9,865 bases of DNA from JBGAWK01 sp044227665 (lineage in GTDB: Bacteria; Bacteroidota; Bacteroidia; Chitinophagales; JADIYW01), in contig JBGAWK010000072.1 of the NCBI GenBank assembly GCA_044227665.1, positions 1-9,865 on the forward strand. Direction: 5' to 3'. Below the pieces are notes generated by a model. That model saw only the letters and a list, made by a program, of their open reading frames with translations, made no database searches and had not been told where the DNA came from. Positions 1-7,938 of the stretch are shown here, piece after piece; the first letter of the stretch is position 1, and each line of letters starts with the position of its first letter. Position numbers and translations under genes: made by a program.

Positions 1-1929
1 GATGTTTTGTCATATATCTTAGGTGGCAGTGACAATACCAACTCCATTTTATATCAAAAATTTATAAAAACACAAAGAGCTGTTCAGGCTATGGCTATAA
101 ATCCCAGTGCAGAGATTGCTGGAACATTTCGTGTCCAAATATTGCCCATTCAGTCCACATCATTAAAAGACTGGGAGATAGATTTGAAAGACGTTATCAA
201 TACTATTGACAGAGCTACCATAGAAAAACAATATCGTGAATATGCGCTTTCATACGTTGCCGGTATTATCAATGGACTTACTACAGTTCAAAGTAAAGGT
301 GCCACACTCGCCAACTACCAAGTAAGATTAGGAAATCCCGACTACACAGAAAAAGAAATTAAGCGATATATGGACGTTACAGTAGATGATGTGATAAGAG
401 TTTACGAGAAGTATATCAAAAACAAACCTTCCGTAATTCTTTCTGTATATCCCAAAGGGATGCAGAGCATTATTGCGCAGCCTGATAATATCTCAAGACC
501 TATGACCCCTCAGGGCTATAAAAATGATATTTCTGAATATCAATCGCTTACTTACGTAAAAGCAAAAGATAATTTCGACAGAAGTATCCATCCTCCCAAA
601 GGAGCAAATCCTGAAATCAAAGTACCTGCTTATTGGACAAAAAAACTCAAAAATGGGGTAAGCGTTATAGGTGCTCCATACAATGAAGTACCTATAACTA
701 ATATCAGCTTATTTATCAAAGGAGGAAGACTACTGGAACCCAAGGGCAAAGATGGCCTCGCCTCCCTTACTACCTCCTTGATGATGCAAGCTACTACTAA
801 GCACAATGCAGAAGAACTGTCATCTCTACTGAATTCTATGGGCAGCACTATAGATATAAGTGCTGGAAGAGAGGAAATAGTGGTGTCGGTAAATACCCTC
901 AATACAAACTTAGACAAAACACTAACCTTATTGGAAGAATATCTATTCCATCCAGCTTGGGATAGTACCGACTTAGAATTGGTACGAACCCAGCAACTTC
1001 AGGCCATAAAAAATCAGCAGACACAGGCGAGAGATATAGCTGTAAATCTAGGTAGAAAGTTAGCTTACGACAGTAATTCGGCACTATCTCACTCAGATAT
1101 GGGCACACTAGAAACCGTAAGTAATATCACCTTGCAAGATATAAAAGACTTTTATATGAAAGCTTTTACACCTAAGCATTCGGAATTGGTAGTAGTAAGC
1201 AGTGCTTCCAAAAAAAACCTATTAAAAGGGCTGGCTTTTATAAACAAATGGAAAGGAACAAATACTGTCCTCCCAACTTATACACCATCCAAGGAAGAGG
1301 CTGCCACTACGATATATTTTTGTCACAAAGACAAATCTCCACAATCTGTAATAACGATATCAGGGCGTTCCATACCCTTTGATTTAGGCGGGGATTATTT
1401 CGCATTGGGCATAGCTAATTATCCACTAGGAGGTATGTTCAATAGCCGTATCAATCTGAATCTCAGAGAAGACAAAGGCTATACCTATGGTGCACGCACC
1501 TACTTCTCTGGTACCGATTATACAGACAGATTTATGGCTGCTGCCAGTGTGCGTTCCGATGTTACAGATTCTTCAGTAATAGAATTCATGAAAGAAATCA
1601 AGAAATTTCATTCCGATGGTATTACCGCAGAAGAATTAGCATTTACAAAAATTTCTATAGGGCAGAGTGAAGCCCTCAACTACGAAGAACCAGGACAGAA
1701 GGCGGGATTCTTACGTCTGATATTGAGAAAGCCAGACTTTGTAACAACACAGAAGACCCAGCTTCAAAACAGCACTAAAAGTGATATTGATAAGATTTTT
1801 GCAAGATATGTACATCCCGACCATCTGGCAATAGTAGTGGTAGGCGACAGAAATCTAGTACTTGGGAATCTAAAAAAATTGGGATATCCCATCATAGAAG
1901 TAGATACAGAAGGTAATAAACTCCCATAA
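1..1929 (+). CDS. M16 (insulinase/pitrilysin-like) zinc peptidase, C-terminal part; 5' end outside window
   Basis: The reading frame is open from the first base (codons read D-V-L-S-Y-I-L-G-G...), so the gene is truncated by the window edge; the TTG at base 7 is not a credible start. 642 codons remain. Residues about 1-155 resemble the second half of a first M16 unit (LGG...LYQKF). Residues about 211-330 resemble the N-terminal domain of a second unit. Residues about 365-545 are its C-terminal domain, with LGGMFNSR (476-483) and LREDKGYTYG (488-497). The HxxEH zinc motif is absent from the second unit: the equivalent stretch is GLASLTTSLMMQ from residue 252. This is the usual state of the non-catalytic half, whose conserved Arg and Tyr (here probably R489 and Y494 or Y496) contact substrate. 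The catalytic half should lie upstream of the window. Such proteins are usually periplasmic or membrane-associated; no location signal is visible here. It ends in TAA, 14 bases before the response regulator, suggesting cotranscription. Confidence 0.92.
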   Translation, partial: DVLSYILGGSDNTNSILYQKFIKTQRAVQAMAINPSAEIAGTFRVQILPIQSTSLKDWEIDLKDVINTIDRATIEKQYREYALSYVAGIINGLTTVQSKGATLANYQVRLGNPDYTEKEIKRYMDVTVDDVIRVYEKYIKNKPSVILSVYPKGMQSIIAQPDNISRPMTPQGYKNDISEYQSLTYVKAKDNFDRSIHPPKGANPEIKVPAYWTKKLKNGVSVIGAPYNEVPITNISLFIKGGRLLEPKGKDGLASLTTSLMMQATTKHNAEELSSLLNSMGSTIDISAGREEIVVSVNTLNTNLDKTLTLLEEYLFHPAWDSTDLELVRTQQLQAIKNQQTQARDIAVNLGRKLAYDSNSALSHSDMGTLETVSNITLQDIKDFYMKAFTPKHSELVVVSSASKKNLLKGLAFINKWKGTNTVLPTYTPSKEEAATTIYFCHKDKSPQSVITISGRSIPFDLGGDYFALGIANYPLGGMFNSRINLNLREDKGYTYGARTYFSGTDYTDRFMAAASVRSDVTDSSVIEFMKEIKKFHSDGITAEELAFTKISIGQSEALNYEEPGQKAGFLRLILRKPDFVTTQKTQLQNSTKSDIDKIFARYVHPDHLAIVVVGDRNLVLGNLKKLGYPIIEVDTEGNKLP

Positions 1930-1943
1930 TTAGAATATTAACT

Positions 1944-3302
1944 ATGCCAAAAATATTAGTAGTAGATGATGAAAGGGCAATACGCCGAACGCTGAAAGAA
2001 ATTTTGGAGTATGAAAAATTTCAAATAGATGAAGCTGAAGATGGAGAGATAGCACTACAGATGATAAGCAATATTGCATACGATGTAGTGTTGATGGACA
2101 TCAAGATGCCCAAAAAAGATGGTCTCGAAGTATTACAAATCATTAAAGAAAAGGGTATAGATGCCCCACCCATTATCATCATCTCAGGACATGGCAACCT
2201 CGATACTGCTGTAGAGGCCGTAAAGAAGGGGGCTTTTGACTACCTCCCCAAGCCTCCCGACCTCAATAAGATGCTCATTACTGTCCGTAATGCGATGGAC
2301 AAAGGGTCTCTTATTCAGGAAACTAAAGTTCTAAAGAAAAAATTATACAAGACTAAGGAGATAGTGGGAGAATCCCTTTCTATCTCTAAGATAAAAGACA
2401 TGATAGCCCGCGTAGCTCCTACAGATGCGCGTGTGTTAATTACTGGCGACAATGGTACCGGCAAGGAACTCGTAGCTCAGATGATACATGGTATCAGCTT
2501 ACGAGCTTCTGCACCTATGGTAGAGGTAAACTGTGCTGCTATTCCTTCCGAATTAATAGAAAGTGAACTCTTTGGGCATGAAAAAGGCTCCTTTACAGGT
2601 GCAGACAAACAGAAGATAGGAAAATTTGAGCAAGCGAATGGGGGCACTCTATTTCTCGACGAAGTAGGAGACATGAGTCTTTCGGCTCAGGCAAAGGTGC
2701 TTAGAGCATTGCAAGAAAACAAGATTTCCCGTGTAGGCAGCAGCGATAAAGAAATAAAAATTGATGTACGTGTAATTGCCGCCACAAACAAAGACTTAAA
2801 GAAAGAAATAGAGAACGGCAAGTTCAGGGAAGACTTGTATCACAGGCTCTGCGTCATACACCTACAAGTGCCGTCACTAAATCAGCGCAAGGACGACATT
2901 CCCCAAATAGTGCATCATTTTATAGAACAGATATGTAGTGAGTATGGTTGGGAAACCAAGGTCATAGAATCTGAAGCCCTTAAATTACTGCAACAGAGAA
3001 ACTGGACAGGTAATATCCGAGAATTGCGCAATGTCATAGAGCGACTTATCATATTGTCCGGAAAGCAGATAGCAGCACAAGATGTACGAGATTTCTGCGA
3101 CATATCCTCATTAGACATGACCACTATTCAATATGATAGATTTCAGAGTCTGCAGCAGTTTAATGACTACGCGGAGAAGCTATTTATAGAATATCATTTG
3201 GATAAAAATGATTGGGATACATCAAAGGCAGCACAAAGCCTCCAGATATCCAAGCAAATTATAATAGACAAAATGAACCAATACGGACTTATCAAAAGAT
3301 AA
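1944..3302 (+). CDS. Sigma-54-dependent response regulator, NtrC family (REC-AAA+-Fis HTH)
   Basis: A 452-residue protein of typical length for an NtrC-type activator. The receiver domain (about 1-120) has the acidic pair D8/D9, phospho-acceptor D52, S81 and K103. The AAA+ domain (about 140-365) has Walker A GDNGTGKE (168-175), the sigma-54 contact loop as GSFTGA (215-220), Walker B TLFLDE (235-240), the arginine-finger segment FREDLYHRL (294-302) and WTGNIRELRN (354-363). A Fis-like helix-turn-helix fills about 412-452 (TSKAAQSLQISKQ). It should activate sigma-54 promoters by ATP hydrolysis once phosphorylated; the signal and target genes are unknown. No histidine kinase is encoded in the window, so it is an orphan as far as can be seen. 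It starts 14 bases after the peptidase gene and ends 9 bases before a small barrel gene. The contact loop has Ser in place of the usual Ala (GAFTGA), probably a tolerated variant. Family assignment is secure; naming it atoC or zraR would be guesswork. Confidence 0.96.
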   Translation: MPKILVVDDERAIRRTLKEILEYEKFQIDEAEDGEIALQMISNIAYDVVLMDIKMPKKDGLEVLQIIKEKGIDAPPIIIISGHGNLDTAVEAVKKGAFDYLPKPPDLNKMLITVRNAMDKGSLIQETKVLKKKLYKTKEIVGESLSISKIKDMIARVAPTDARVLITGDNGTGKELVAQMIHGISLRASAPMVEVNCAAIPSELIESELFGHEKGSFTGADKQKIGKFEQANGGTLFLDEVGDMSLSAQAKVLRALQENKISRVGSSDKEIKIDVRVIAATNKDLKKEIENGKFREDLYHRLCVIHLQVPSLNQRKDDIPQIVHHFIEQICSEYGWETKVIESEALKLLQQRNWTGNIRELRNVIERLIILSGKQIAAQDVRDFCDISSLDMTTIQYDRFQSLQQFNDYAEKLFIEYHLDKNDWDTSKAAQSLQISKQIIIDKMNQYGLIKR

Positions 3303-3311
3303 TATAATAAT

Positions 3312-3932
3312 ATGAAAAATTTACTCGCAAGTTTCCTTCTTATACTGTCGCTCTGTGCTCATGCACAAGAAGAAGATACCCGAAAATGGATCTTCCATGC
3401 AGGTGCAGCAAATGGTTTGAATTTTTATAAAGAACCAAATAATGATCCTTCTTACCAGATTACCTCTTATAAGAGAGTGTCTATAGGCAATGGACTGGGG
3501 GCAGAGCTGGGCTTCAGACTCCCTAAGCGTTTTTCATTATGGGGGAACTACTACATGTATCTTTTCAAAAACAAGGCAGATAATTCCTTATATCCATTTA
3601 TAGACCACTTGACGCTGAAGCAGGTTACGCAGAATGTAGCTCTGACTGCGCAATACGACTTCTTCCAAAAGAAAGGAACGAGTTTATATGTAGCTGTTGG
3701 TGGAGGTATTGCCTTGGAAGATGTACAGTATATAAAAAAATCCTTGAATAATTATTCTGTATCTATCGGAGAATATTCTAATTCTAGATTTTTGATGCCC
3801 GTAAAGGTGGGGACATCAAGGATTATTAAAGATCACTTTATCTTAGGAGCCTCCGTACAAATGTTTGTATATGGAACACAACATCCTTTCCGCACCCTTA
3901 ATCTATTTTCCTATTTAGGCGTGGTGTTCTAG
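3312..3932 (+). CDS. Small secreted outer-membrane beta-barrel-like protein
   Basis: A 206-residue protein that I cannot assign to a named family. The N-terminus MKNLLASFLLILSLCAHA followed by QE is a clear type I signal peptide with likely cleavage after residue 18. Cys15 is not in a lipobox, because Leu precedes it. The mature part shows alternating polar and hydrophobic strands rich in Gly and aromatics (GNGLGAELGFRLP, SLYVAVGGGIAL, FILGASVQMFVYG) and ends in LGVVF. A terminal Phe is common in barrel proteins recognised by the BAM machinery. The small size suggests about eight strands, like other small outer-membrane barrels. It starts only 9 bases after the response regulator, so it is probably the last gene of the same transcript and might be linked to envelope sensing or proteolysis; that link is inference. 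The outer-membrane barrel call is moderately sure and the function is unknown. Confidence 0.75.
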   Translation: MKNLLASFLLILSLCAHAQEEDTRKWIFHAGAANGLNFYKEPNNDPSYQITSYKRVSIGNGLGAELGFRLPKRFSLWGNYYMYLFKNKADNSLYPFIDHLTLKQVTQNVALTAQYDFFQKKGTSLYVAVGGGIALEDVQYIKKSLNNYSVSIGEYSNSRFLMPVKVGTSRIIKDHFILGASVQMFVYGTQHPFRTLNLFSYLGVVF

Positions 3933-3940
3933 TAGTTTTT

Positions 3941-3992
3941 TATAATTGCATCTCTAGGAGCTTGTAAATTTGGCAATGCCAAAAGAATTATA
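3941..3992. other. Nested inverted repeat between convergent genes, possible weak terminator
   Basis: This lies in the 68-base gap between the ends of the barrel gene (+) and the permease gene (-). The outer arms TATAATT (3941-3947) and AATTATA (3986-3992) are perfect complements. Inside them, TTTGGC (3969-3974) and GCCAAA (3978-3983) form a second stem with a three-base loop. Neither strand has a proper T-run immediately after the stem, so a standard intrinsic terminator is not supported. It may still help end transcription from both sides. Confidence 0.3.
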
Positions 3993-4000
3993 GGCCTCAG

Positions 4001-5623
4001 CTATTCATGTAGTTTACTCCTTTTGCGACTATATGTAAAATAGATGACAAGCCCTAGCACCAGCCATATCACAAACCGCTCCCAACTTTCCATATTAATA
4101 CCTGTCATAAGGTATATACAGGACAGCATACCTAATGCTGGAATCAAGGAGACTTTATATCTAAATGCATTTATTATCAATACTATCAATGCGAGCCAGA
4201 ACAAACCCAGCGGAAAAAGATGATAGTAGCCGTGATCAGCGAGGAGCGTAGTAATATAGGATGTCTTAATCATAATATAGGCTACCCCCAATCCTATTAC
4301 AGGCAGAATATACTTTGCGTTGATAAATTTCACCTTAAATTTGCTATCGTAATCGTCCCTGCTATTATTGAGGATAATGATACCGCCACATACCAATGCA
4401 AATGCAAATAGAGTACCTATGCTGCACATATCTCCTACCAGTTCGGCATCCAAGAACAGCGAAGGTATGCCTACCAATATGCCTGTAGCTACTGTAGCCC
4501 ATGATGGCGTATGAAACTTGGGATGTATTTTTTGGAATCGTGGTGGCAGCAGCCCGTCCCTACTCATGCTCATCCATATACGTGGTTGTCCTATCTGAAA
4601 TACTAGCAATACACTGGCAGTAGCTATCAAGGCACTGAAAGCTATAAGCCCCCCTATCCAGTTGAGACCTATCTGTGTGAATGCATTGGCAATAAATGCT
4701 TCGTTATTGAGTTCTGTATATTTTACCATACCAGTAAGCACTAGACTTATAAGCACGTACAATACTGTCGCCAGCACAAGACACCAAAGCATCCCACGGG
4801 GCAGGTCGCGTTTGGGGTCTTTACACTCTTCGGCAGTAGTAGATATAGCATCAAAGCCTATATAAGCAAAAAATACCGAAGATACTCCCTTCATGATACC
4901 GCTAAATCCATTGGGAGCAAAGGGTGTCCAATTGGCAGGAGTTACATGAAAAAATCCTATCACTATCACCAGTACTATCACCAACAACTTAAATACCACC
5001 ATACTATTAGCGAATCTTTTCGTCTCCTTTATTCCTATATACACCAATAGCGTTATTAATATATTAATAAAAAATGCTGGAATATTGACGATGACAGGCA
5101 TCCCCAATAGCTTTGGGGCTTGCAGTAATAATTCCGGATTATTCTTCTTGGCTTCTAAAAATCCTGTAGTAAGATATGTAGGGATGTACAGGCCACATTC
5201 ATGCATAAATTTGCTAAAATTGCCCGCCCATCCTATAGATACCGCAATATTACCTATAGCATATTCTAGTATGAGATCCCACCCAATAATCCAAGCTATA
5301 AGCTCTCCAAAGACAGCATAGGAATAGGTGTAAGCGCTCCCAGATATAGGCACCTTAGAAGCAAACTCTGCATAGCATAATGCGGTGAAGCCACAGGCTG
5401 CCGCTACTCCAATAAACAATAAGCTTACCGCTGGTCCCCCATCATAACACGCCCCTCCTACCGTGCTGAATATCCCTGCCCCTATTATTGCCGCTATACC
5501 TAGTGCTACCAAATCCCATACATTCAGTTGCTTATTGAGACTTAGCGGACTCTCATCGCGTAACGCTGCATCTTCTACTATCTTGCGTATAGACTTTTTT
5601 CGAAATAAACTTTGAGAATCCAT
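4001..5623 (-). CDS. Amino acid permease, APC superfamily (cationic amino acid transporter-like)
   Basis: A 540-residue polytopic inner-membrane protein with roughly 12-14 hydrophobic segments, expected to import amino acids by a secondary mechanism. The first membrane helix carries the substrate-site signature GIAAIIGAGIFSTVG (42-56). A second conserved block, AEFASKVPISGSAYTY (85-100), and the helix around SSVFFAYIGFDAISTTAEE (248-266), followed by KDPKRDLPRG, are typical of the CAT/YfnA-like branch of the APC family. The cytoplasmic N-terminus (1-33) is charged. The substrate cannot be read from sequence: the CAT branch includes cationic and broad-specificity members. The gene begins 13 bases after the stop of the preceding minus-strand gene, so the two are probably cotranscribed. 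There is no clear Shine-Dalgarno sequence before the ATG, as is usual in this phylum. It ends in TAG. Confidence 0.95.
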   Translation of the reverse strand: MDSQSLFRKKSIRKIVEDAALRDESPLSLNKQLNVWDLVALGIAAIIGAGIFSTVGGACYDGGPAVSLLFIGVAAACGFTALCYAEFASKVPISGSAYTYSYAVFGELIAWIIGWDLILEYAIGNIAVSIGWAGNFSKFMHECGLYIPTYLTTGFLEAKKNNPELLLQAPKLLGMPVIVNIPAFFINILITLLVYIGIKETKRFANSMVVFKLLVIVLVIVIGFFHVTPANWTPFAPNGFSGIMKGVSSVFFAYIGFDAISTTAEECKDPKRDLPRGMLWCLVLATVLYVLISLVLTGMVKYTELNNEAFIANAFTQIGLNWIGGLIAFSALIATASVLLVFQIGQPRIWMSMSRDGLLPPRFQKIHPKFHTPSWATVATGILVGIPSLFLDAELVGDMCSIGTLFAFALVCGGIIILNNSRDDYDSKFKVKFINAKYILPVIGLGVAYIMIKTSYITTLLADHGYYHLFPLGLFWLALIVLIINAFRYKVSLIPALGMLSCIYLMTGINMESWERFVIWLVLGLVIYFTYSRKRSKLHE

Positions 5624-5636
5624 ATTTTTGAATTGG

Positions 5637-6413
5637 TTACATAGTAAGGGATGTCACATCTTCTCCCTGTGTAGGATTACTATCAACTGTATCTGTAATA
5701 ATGGGTGTGGAAGTCGCCTCATTCCACTCTATCTTCACTTCTTCATCTATAACTATGGGACTATCCGTATCTTCTATACTTGCAGCTTTTATAATTTGTG
5801 ACCTTTCTTCTTTGGATATATAGGCTTCGCCATATTTGCGTTTCAACCTATCTTCTTTTCGCTCCGAGTATTTTGCCCTTCGCTCAGCAATCCGCTGCTC
5901 CCTTTCTTCCTTAAATTTCAGATGCCTCTCCTTGCGTTGCTGTTTTTCTTCTTCCGTTTCGTCGGCAAGGATTTTAAGCTGATGAGGTAATATTTGAAAT
6001 TCATCATCTACAGGAAGGGCTATCGTCCACCATAGAAATTTTATTTCTGCGATACCCACGCTACGCATATATATAGGCTGTGAGAGCAGGTTATTTATAG
6101 CATGAAATATAGAAGATATGATACTGATTTCTGAATGGGTAACAATAACTATGGAGGACTTTCCTTTAATTTTACGGCTATCGGAATATTTCATTTTCCC
6201 TACAACTATACCCTCTTCATTGGTAAGTTTTGTATCTATGGACACTATATAAATAGGTAAAAAAAAGGAGTTCGTAATTTTAATTAGGGTCTCTGTCTTT
6301 ACAGACAATAGCCCCAGTTGCTTCGTTCTTACCTCTACTATATCTACAGCACGATGCTTTGCAGCTCTTTGAGTGATGATGGAACGGATTTTATTACTTA
6401 ACCATGCTAACAT
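5637..6413 (-). CDS. Unrecognised protein: possible LEA14/WHy-like domain plus charged helical tail
   Basis: A 258-residue protein that I do not firmly recognise. Residues about 30-140 look like a beta-sandwich of the LEA type 2/WHy kind: a strand ending in KITNSFFLPIYIVSID (45-60), then TKLTNEEGIVVGKMKYSD, a hydrophobic segment and a final strand around IKFLWWTIALP. The match is by pattern only. Residues about 152-195 are extremely rich in Glu, Lys and Arg (for example KFKEEREQRIAERRAKYSER) and should form a long charged helix or coiled coil. The tail (about 213-258) is acidic and Thr/Ser-rich, probably disordered. The N-terminus (MLAWLSNKIRSIITQRAAK) is an amphipathic, basic stretch rather than a classical signal peptide, so the location is uncertain: cytoplasmic or membrane-associated. 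It is the first gene of a probable two-gene unit with the permease 13 bases downstream. A direct role in transport is not shown. Confidence 0.8.
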   Translation of the reverse strand: MLAWLSNKIRSIITQRAAKHRAVDIVEVRTKQLGLLSVKTETLIKITNSFFLPIYIVSIDTKLTNEEGIVVGKMKYSDSRKIKGKSSIVIVTHSEISIISSIFHAINNLLSQPIYMRSVGIAEIKFLWWTIALPVDDEFQILPHQLKILADETEEEKQQRKERHLKFKEEREQRIAERRAKYSERKEDRLKRKYGEAYISKEERSQIIKAASIEDTDSPIVIDEEVKIEWNEATSTPIITDTVDSNPTQGEDVTSLTM

Positions 6414-6452
6414 ATCTCAAATATGCTACTTTAATTTTTAATATTGATATTA

Positions 6453-6490
6453 GCCAATAAAAAAAAGCTACCCATAACGATAGCTTTTCT
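6453..6490 (-). terminator. Intrinsic terminator for the DUF1573 gene
   Basis: Read on the minus strand, AAAAGCTA (6488-6481) pairs perfectly with TAGCTTTT (6470-6463) around a 10-base loop, and the run of T continues to base 6459 (eight T in all). It begins 28 bases after the TAA of the DUF1573 gene and sits ahead of the next minus-strand gene. This suggests the permease unit has its own promoter in 6414-6458. It is the clearest terminator in the window. Confidence 0.8.
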
Positions 6491-6517
6491 ACATTTTTTA
6501 TGTAAGTAACTTAAATA

Positions 6518-7135
6518 TTACGATTTTATTTTCTTCTCTTTTTTAGCTTTCTTCTCTTTTTTTACTTTATCAGTAGCCTTTTCATTGGCATTAGGAGAAG
6601 GTGTAGGCGCAACTTTAACTTCCTGAGCTTTAGGTGCTTCCGCTACTGAAGGAGTAGGGTTAGGATTAGATTGTGGTACATTATAGATAATAGGCTGCTC
6701 CATAGGCTTTACTTCCACAGCACCCTCTACAGGCGTAGGATTCAATACATTACCTTTAATAGTCAATACATCTGTACCGGATTGAGCATTAGATATGATA
6801 GTAACATTCTTAGTAAACTGTCCTACTCTATTTGTATCATAATGTACACGTATAGTACTAGAAGTACCTGGTTTTACAGGCTCTTTAGACCATGTAGGCA
6901 CAGTACATCCACATGAACCATGTGCAGAATTAATCAACAAGTCCGACTTGCCAACATTTGTAAATTTGAATTCGCGATAACCATCCTCACCTTGTTGGAT
7001 AGTACCATAATCCAATTCCGTTTGTTCCCACTTTATTACTGGAGCATTAGGATCCGGAGGAGCTACTGTCCCATCTTGAGCTTTTGCAAAGAATGTTGTA
7101 ACTAGAATGCTACAAGTAAAAAATATTTTTTTCAT
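6518..7135 (-). CDS. Secreted DUF1573 domain protein with lysine-rich tail
   Basis: A 205-residue protein when started at the ATG at 7135. The frame is open further upstream to an ATG at 7363, but that start would bury a clear signal peptide, MKKIFFTCSILVTTFFAKA/Q (cleavage after residue 19), and would overlap the divergent gene at 7243. The DUF1573 core (about 34-130) is an immunoglobulin-like fold, with YGTIQQGED (43-51), FKFTNVGKSDLLI and the hallmark SCGCTVP (74-80), then VHYDTNRVGQFTKNVTI and LTIKGNV. DUF1573 proteins are widespread in Bacteroidota, secreted to the periplasm or surface, and of unknown function. After residue 130 comes a Pro/Asn/Ala-rich linker (about 152-187) and a Lys/Glu tail (KVKKEKKAKKEKKIKS), probably disordered. 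It is followed by an intrinsic terminator and appears to be a single-gene transcript. Confidence 0.92.
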   Translation of the reverse strand: MKKIFFTCSILVTTFFAKAQDGTVAPPDPNAPVIKWEQTELDYGTIQQGEDGYREFKFTNVGKSDLLINSAHGSCGCTVPTWSKEPVKPGTSSTIRVHYDTNRVGQFTKNVTIISNAQSGTDVLTIKGNVLNPTPVEGAVEVKPMEQPIIYNVPQSNPNPTPSVAEAPKAQEVKVAPTPSPNANEKATDKVKKEKKAKKEKKIKS

Positions 7136-7158
7136 ATCTAAATTTTGATTAATTACAT

Positions 7159-7185
7159 CAAAAATAATACCTAATTTTATCACAA
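7159..7185 (-). promoter_or_regulatory. Possible Bacteroidota-type promoter of the DUF1573 gene
   Basis: On the minus strand TATTTTTG (7166-7159) matches the Bacteroidota -7 box TAnnTTTG, and TTG (7185-7183) stands 16 bases upstream as a candidate -33 element; the usual spacing is nearer 19. The start codon is 23 bases downstream of the -7 box, a sensible short leader. The match is by motif in an AT-rich region, so chance is possible. Confidence 0.45.
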
Positions 7186-7242
7186 TTTCACTTAATAGGA
7201 TAACATAGTATATTTTTAACATATATTTATACATCAAATAAA

Positions 7243-7938
7243 ATGTTTCGACAATATCTAAAAACTTTTTTTCTTTACTTTCTGTGTACATTGTCCGTAT
7301 ATGGCAAAAACGATAGCACCTCCCTGCAAAAAGATTTAATACTGAATGTCTATGCCGGAGCAAATTTTTCTACAAGAACCGATATTACAGAAGTCCCCGA
7401 CTATACGCAGAAGCTACTATTAGGCTCAAACTTTGGCATCTGCCCCGAGATAAGAATACATCCTCATGTAGCCATTGGCTTTGGTGCTGAATTTTCCCAA
7501 AAAGGCTTTAGGATGAAAGGCGAAATCGGAGATTCTACCATATTACAGAGATATGCTGCCAACTATTTTGATTTTCCCCTATATGCAAAAGGCATATTTG
7601 GCACAGGAAAATTTGAAGAATTTTTTTACCTAGGCACCATAATGTCCTACTGGACATCCTATCGCAAAGATGAATCTTTTCGCTATGAACGCACTACGGT
7701 AAGCCATGAGGATGAAGAAATTCCGCTAAAACTTCAATACCCTATCCACTATAATAGATTTGATGCCGGCATTGCACTAGGAGGTGGATGTACTGTAAAG
7801 ACAGGCATAGGCAAATTTCTTCTAGATTTACGATTCCTAATGGGACTTGCTAATATCTATAAATCTGATGATTTCATAGCACAGCAGAATAGAACTATCA
7901 GCATCAGAGTTGGCTACCAACTACCCATGAAAAAATAA
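7243..7938 (+). CDS. PorT-like outer-membrane beta-barrel protein
   Basis: A 231-residue protein. The N-terminus MFRQYLKTFFLYFLCTLSVYG is a signal peptide, probably cleaved near residue 21-22. The mature region opens with LILNVYAGANFSTRTD (33-48), the typical first strand of the outer-membrane barrel family that includes PorT (OMP_b-brl_2 type). Further amphipathic strands follow: FGICPEIRIHPHVAIGFGAEFSQKGFRM, YFDFPLYAKGIFG, FEEFFYLGTIMSYWTSY, FDAGIALGGGCTVKTGIGKFLLDLRFLMGLANIY and ISIRVGYQL. Family members are often of unknown function; PorT itself takes part in type IX secretion, but nothing here ties this protein to that system. It is transcribed divergently from DUF1573 with 107 bases between starts. 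Its stop directly abuts the prfB stop on the other strand. Family is likely; exact role unknown. Confidence 0.85.
   Translation: MFRQYLKTFFLYFLCTLSVYGKNDSTSLQKDLILNVYAGANFSTRTDITEVPDYTQKLLLGSNFGICPEIRIHPHVAIGFGAEFSQKGFRMKGEIGDSTILQRYAANYFDFPLYAKGIFGTGKFEEFFYLGTIMSYWTSYRKDESFRYERTTVSHEDEEIPLKLQYPIHYNRFDAGIALGGGCTVKTGIGKFLLDLRFLMGLANIYKSDDFIAQQNRTISIRVGYQLPMKK

Noticed and set aside
252..917. Loss of the HxxEH zinc motif in the visible M16 unit, suggesting a dead enzyme
   Set aside because: The second unit of two-repeat M16 proteins normally lacks it; the catalytic unit should lie upstream of the window, so this is not evidence of inactivation.
4220..5321. Short plus-strand open frames inside the permease gene
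   Set aside because: They are antisense to a gene with clear family motifs and have no signal peptide, domain or start context of their own.
7209..7216. TATATTTT as a -7 box for the gene at 7243
   Set aside because: It misses the final G of TAnnTTTG and no TTG lies at the proper distance; such strings are expected by chance in AT-rich DNA.
7136..7363. N-terminal extension of the DUF1573 frame up to an ATG at 7363
   Set aside because: It would overlap the divergent barrel gene and place 76 residues ahead of a clear signal peptide; the ATG at 7135 is the credible start.
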